Assembly: GCA_038323315.1 (NCBI GenBank)
Contig: JBBQGU010000179.1
Location: 1-7,946 of the forward strand
Length of the DNA: 7,946 nt
Direction of reading: 5' to 3'
From: Stagnihabitans sp038323315
GTDB lineage: Bacteria > Pseudomonadota > Alphaproteobacteria > Rhodobacterales > Rhodobacteraceae
Within the stretch, counting starts at the first letter, position 1. Each line of letters starts with the position of its first letter. Position numbers and translations under genes: made by a program. Below are positions 6,267 through 7,946 of the stretch, one piece after another. The notes under the pieces are model-generated. The model searched no databases, had not been told where the DNA came from, and was given only the letters and a program-made list of their open reading frames with translations.

Positions 6267-7064
6267 CTACTGCAACGCCGCGCGGAACGGGCGCGGGTCC
6301 CAGGCGCAGGCAAAGCCGTCGCCGTCCGGGTCCAGCCCCTTGCTGTCCTTTTGCGGCCCGCCAAAGCCCAGGAAAGCCTGCTGCGCCAGATCGGGCGAGG
6401 TGTATCTGGTGCAGGCCACCTTCACATTGACCAGATAGAACGCCGGGCGGTCATACAACTCGACGCCCACCGGATTGTTGGTGGCAATGGCATATTGCGC
6501 GATGTTCGGCCCGGCGTCGCCCGGCCGCACCGGCAATGCACCGGGCTGGACAACCACATATTGCGCCCGGTTCGCCTCCAGCCGCGCCTTGTCGCTTTCG
6601 ATGGTCTGACGTGAGGAGACGGCCGAGAAATCCTGTTCATCCGACACACCTGCCGTCACAAACCCCATTTCTGACGTGGTTTCCGCGATCCCCGCAGGTG
6701 CATTGCCACGCGGACGGTCGCCCGCCAGCGCCATCGGGTCCAGCGGCGGCGCAACGGTCGGCCCAAGGCCAGACCCCGTGAAACCTGTGACCCCCGAACT
6801 GGTCCCCGCCTCGGCCGCATCGATGGCCGACGACGCAATGTCAGTCGAAAACGCCGTCGGCGCCGAAGGTGCCGGCGTCGTGTCGTAACCCGTGCTGCCA
6901 TAACCGCTGTTGCCGTAGGCTTGCGGCTGCGGATTTGCCGCGCGGTCCCGGACAAAGCTGTTGTAATCACTGAACCCCGGTCCCGGCCCGGAGTCCGGCA
7001 AGCGCGGCCCGCAGGCCACCAAACCGCACAGCATCATCACCGCCAATGGCGCACGCGTCATCAT
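6267..7064 (-). CDS. Lipoprotein with C-terminal Excalibur calcium-binding motif
   Basis: Predicted exported lipoprotein of 265 aa, function unknown. Residues 1-17 form a signal peptide (MMTRAPLAVMMLCGLVA) and Cys18 completes the lipobox LVAC. Residues about 30-190 are low in complexity, rich in Gly, Ser, Pro, Ala and Tyr, and probably disordered or a linker. The last 50 residues resemble Excalibur domains: a Cys at 218 (VACTRYTS), then GLDPDGDGFAC with Asp245, Asp247, Asp249 and Cys253, an EF-hand-like calcium loop. I start at the paired ATGs at 7064/7061, since the upstream in-frame extension to 7187 overlaps gatA and would hide the signal peptide. It lies 28 nt after gatA and 6 nt before the amidase, which suggests an envelope role, but that is inference. 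Confidence 0.82.
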   Translation of the reverse strand: MMTRAPLAVMMLCGLVACGPRLPDSGPGPGFSDYNSFVRDRAANPQPQAYGNSGYGSTGYDTTPAPSAPTAFSTDIASSAIDAAEAGTSSGVTGFTGSGLGPTVAPPLDPMALAGDRPRGNAPAGIAETTSEMGFVTAGVSDEQDFSAVSSRQTIESDKARLEANRAQYVVVQPGALPVRPGDAGPNIAQYAIATNNPVGVELYDRPAFYLVNVKVACTRYTSPDLAQQAFLGFGGPQKDSKGLDPDGDGFACAWDPRPFRAALQ

Positions 7065-7092
7065 CTGCCCAAACCCGATCTTTTCTTGGCCC

Positions 7093-7946
7093 CTACCACC
7101 ATTTTTGCGCCTTGGCCACAAAACCCGCAGCCCGCTCCAACACAAAGGCATGATTGAGCAGGTCGCCCTCTTCCCAAGGCCGCCCAATCAACTGCAACCC
7201 CAGCGGCAACCCCTTCTTGTCCAACCCCACCGGAACCGAGATGCCGGGCAGCCCCGCCAGATTGACTGTGACGGTAAAGACGTCGTTCAGATACATCTCG
7301 ACCGGGTCGGCATTGGCCATCTCGCCCAGCCCAAACGCGCTGGATGGTGTGGCAGGCGTCAGGATCGCATCGATCCCGGCCCCGAATGCCAGTTCAAAGT
7401 CACGCTTGATCAGCGCCCGCACCTTGCGTGCCCGATTGTAGTAGGCGTCATAAAACCCCGCCGACAACACATAAGTACCCACCATGATCCGCCGCTGCAC
7501 CTCGGGCCCAAACCCCTCGGCCCGGGTCTTTTCGTACATGTCGGTGATGCCATCCCCCGCCGCCAGCGTGGCCCGGTGCCCGTACCGCACCCCGTCATAC
7601 CGCGCCAAATTGCTCGACGCCTCGGCCGGCGCGATCACATAATAAGCCGGCAAAGCATATTTGGTATGGGGCAACGAAATATCCACAATCTCCGCCCCCG
7701 CATCCCGCATCATCGCGATGCCGTCCGCCCACAGCGCATCAATCTCGGCCGGCATCCCGTCCATGCGGTATTCGCGCGGAATGCCAATCTTCTTGCCGCG
7801 AATATCCCCGGTCAACGCCGCCTCGAAATCCGGCACCGCCATATCGGCCGATGTTGAATCCTTCTCGTCATGCCCCGCCATCGCCCCCAGCATGATCGCC
7901 GCATCCCGCACCGATTTGGTCATCGGCCCCGCCTGATCCAACGACG
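7093..7946 (-). CDS. gatA: Asp-tRNA(Asn)/Glu-tRNA(Gln) amidotransferase subunit A, C-terminal part
   Basis: GatA supplies ammonia from glutamine for converting misacylated Glu-tRNA(Gln), and in many species Asp-tRNA(Asn), to the correct aminoacyl-tRNA in the GatCAB complex. The window holds the last 283 residues of about 490. Visible amidase-signature-family landmarks are SLDQAGPMTKSVRDAA at the right edge, IGIPREY, VIAPAEASSNLARYDGVRYG, RRIMVGTYVLSAG, DAILTPATPS, and the end NLAGLPGISVPVGLDKKGLP, LGLQLIGRP and AQKWW. The catalytic Lys and the two Ser precede this part and lie outside the window. The gene continues beyond 7946; the TTG at 7941 is an internal Leu codon, not a start. The stop is TAG at 7095-7093. 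Confidence 0.96.
   Translation of the reverse strand, partial: SLDQAGPMTKSVRDAAIMLGAMAGHDEKDSTSADMAVPDFEAALTGDIRGKKIGIPREYRMDGMPAEIDALWADGIAMMRDAGAEIVDISLPHTKYALPAYYVIAPAEASSNLARYDGVRYGHRATLAAGDGITDMYEKTRAEGFGPEVQRRIMVGTYVLSAGFYDAYYNRARKVRALIKRDFELAFGAGIDAILTPATPSSAFGLGEMANADPVEMYLNDVFTVTVNLAGLPGISVPVGLDKKGLPLGLQLIGRPWEEGDLLNHAFVLERAAGFVAKAQKWW

Noticed and set aside
5387..6614. Plus-strand frames of 162 and 333 codons over the amidase region
   Set aside because: They are Pro/Arg-rich shadows of the amidase and lipoprotein genes.
7065..7187. N-terminal extension of the lipoprotein to 7187
   Set aside because: It overlaps the end of gatA and would bury the signal peptide and lipobox, which begin at 7064.
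1..7946. tRNA genes, CRISPR arrays, insertion sequences, attachment sites
   Set aside because: None could be recognised by reading either strand; gene content is that of a conserved chromosome region.

Overview
The window looks like chromosome from a GC-rich alphaproteobacterium, most likely a Rhodobacteraceae (roseobacter-type) species. The reasons are the high-GC codon use, a rhizobial/roseobacter-style glycerol ABC transporter (GlpS-GlpT-GlpP), a type-A RNase P RNA and a GatA ending in KWW. No mobile element, CRISPR array or tRNA gene was seen.

Left part (1-4840): a glycerol utilisation locus. On the minus strand, reading right to left, are glpD (FAD glycerol-3-phosphate dehydrogenase), glpS and glpT (two different ABC ATPases) and the first 22 codons of glpP (inner-membrane permease), which leaves the window. 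Gaps are 9 nt, then two one-base TGATG stop/start overlaps, so this is one transcription unit. The DeoR-family repressor glpR is divergent on the plus strand. The shared region of about 226 bp contains a cluster of GlpR-like half-sites. No glycerol kinase gene and no glycerol-binding protein gene lie in the window.

Middle (4841-5621): the RNase P RNA gene rnpB lies on the minus strand, converging on glpR with only 20 bp between them. Its promoter is clear, and an 11-bp pairing of its two ends fixes its limits. Upstream of it is a non-coding stretch of about 290 bp with a probable terminator for the next operon.

Right part (5622-7946): a minus-strand run of gatA (3' part of the tRNA amidotransferase subunit A), a lipoprotein with an Excalibur-type calcium-binding end, and an AmpD-like zinc N-acetylmuramoyl-L-alanine amidase. 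Short gaps (28 and 6 nt) suggest cotranscription.

The most notable observation is in the transporter ATPases. GlpS and GlpT each lack different catalytic motifs, and every deviation falls in the same one of the two composite ATP sites. This predicts one working and one degenerate site, which is unusual among relatives of the MalK-type sugar importers. A run of ten G at the glpT/glpP junction is the second point worth checking. I found no clear evidence of a wholly new system; most of the window is well-known housekeeping and catabolic content.
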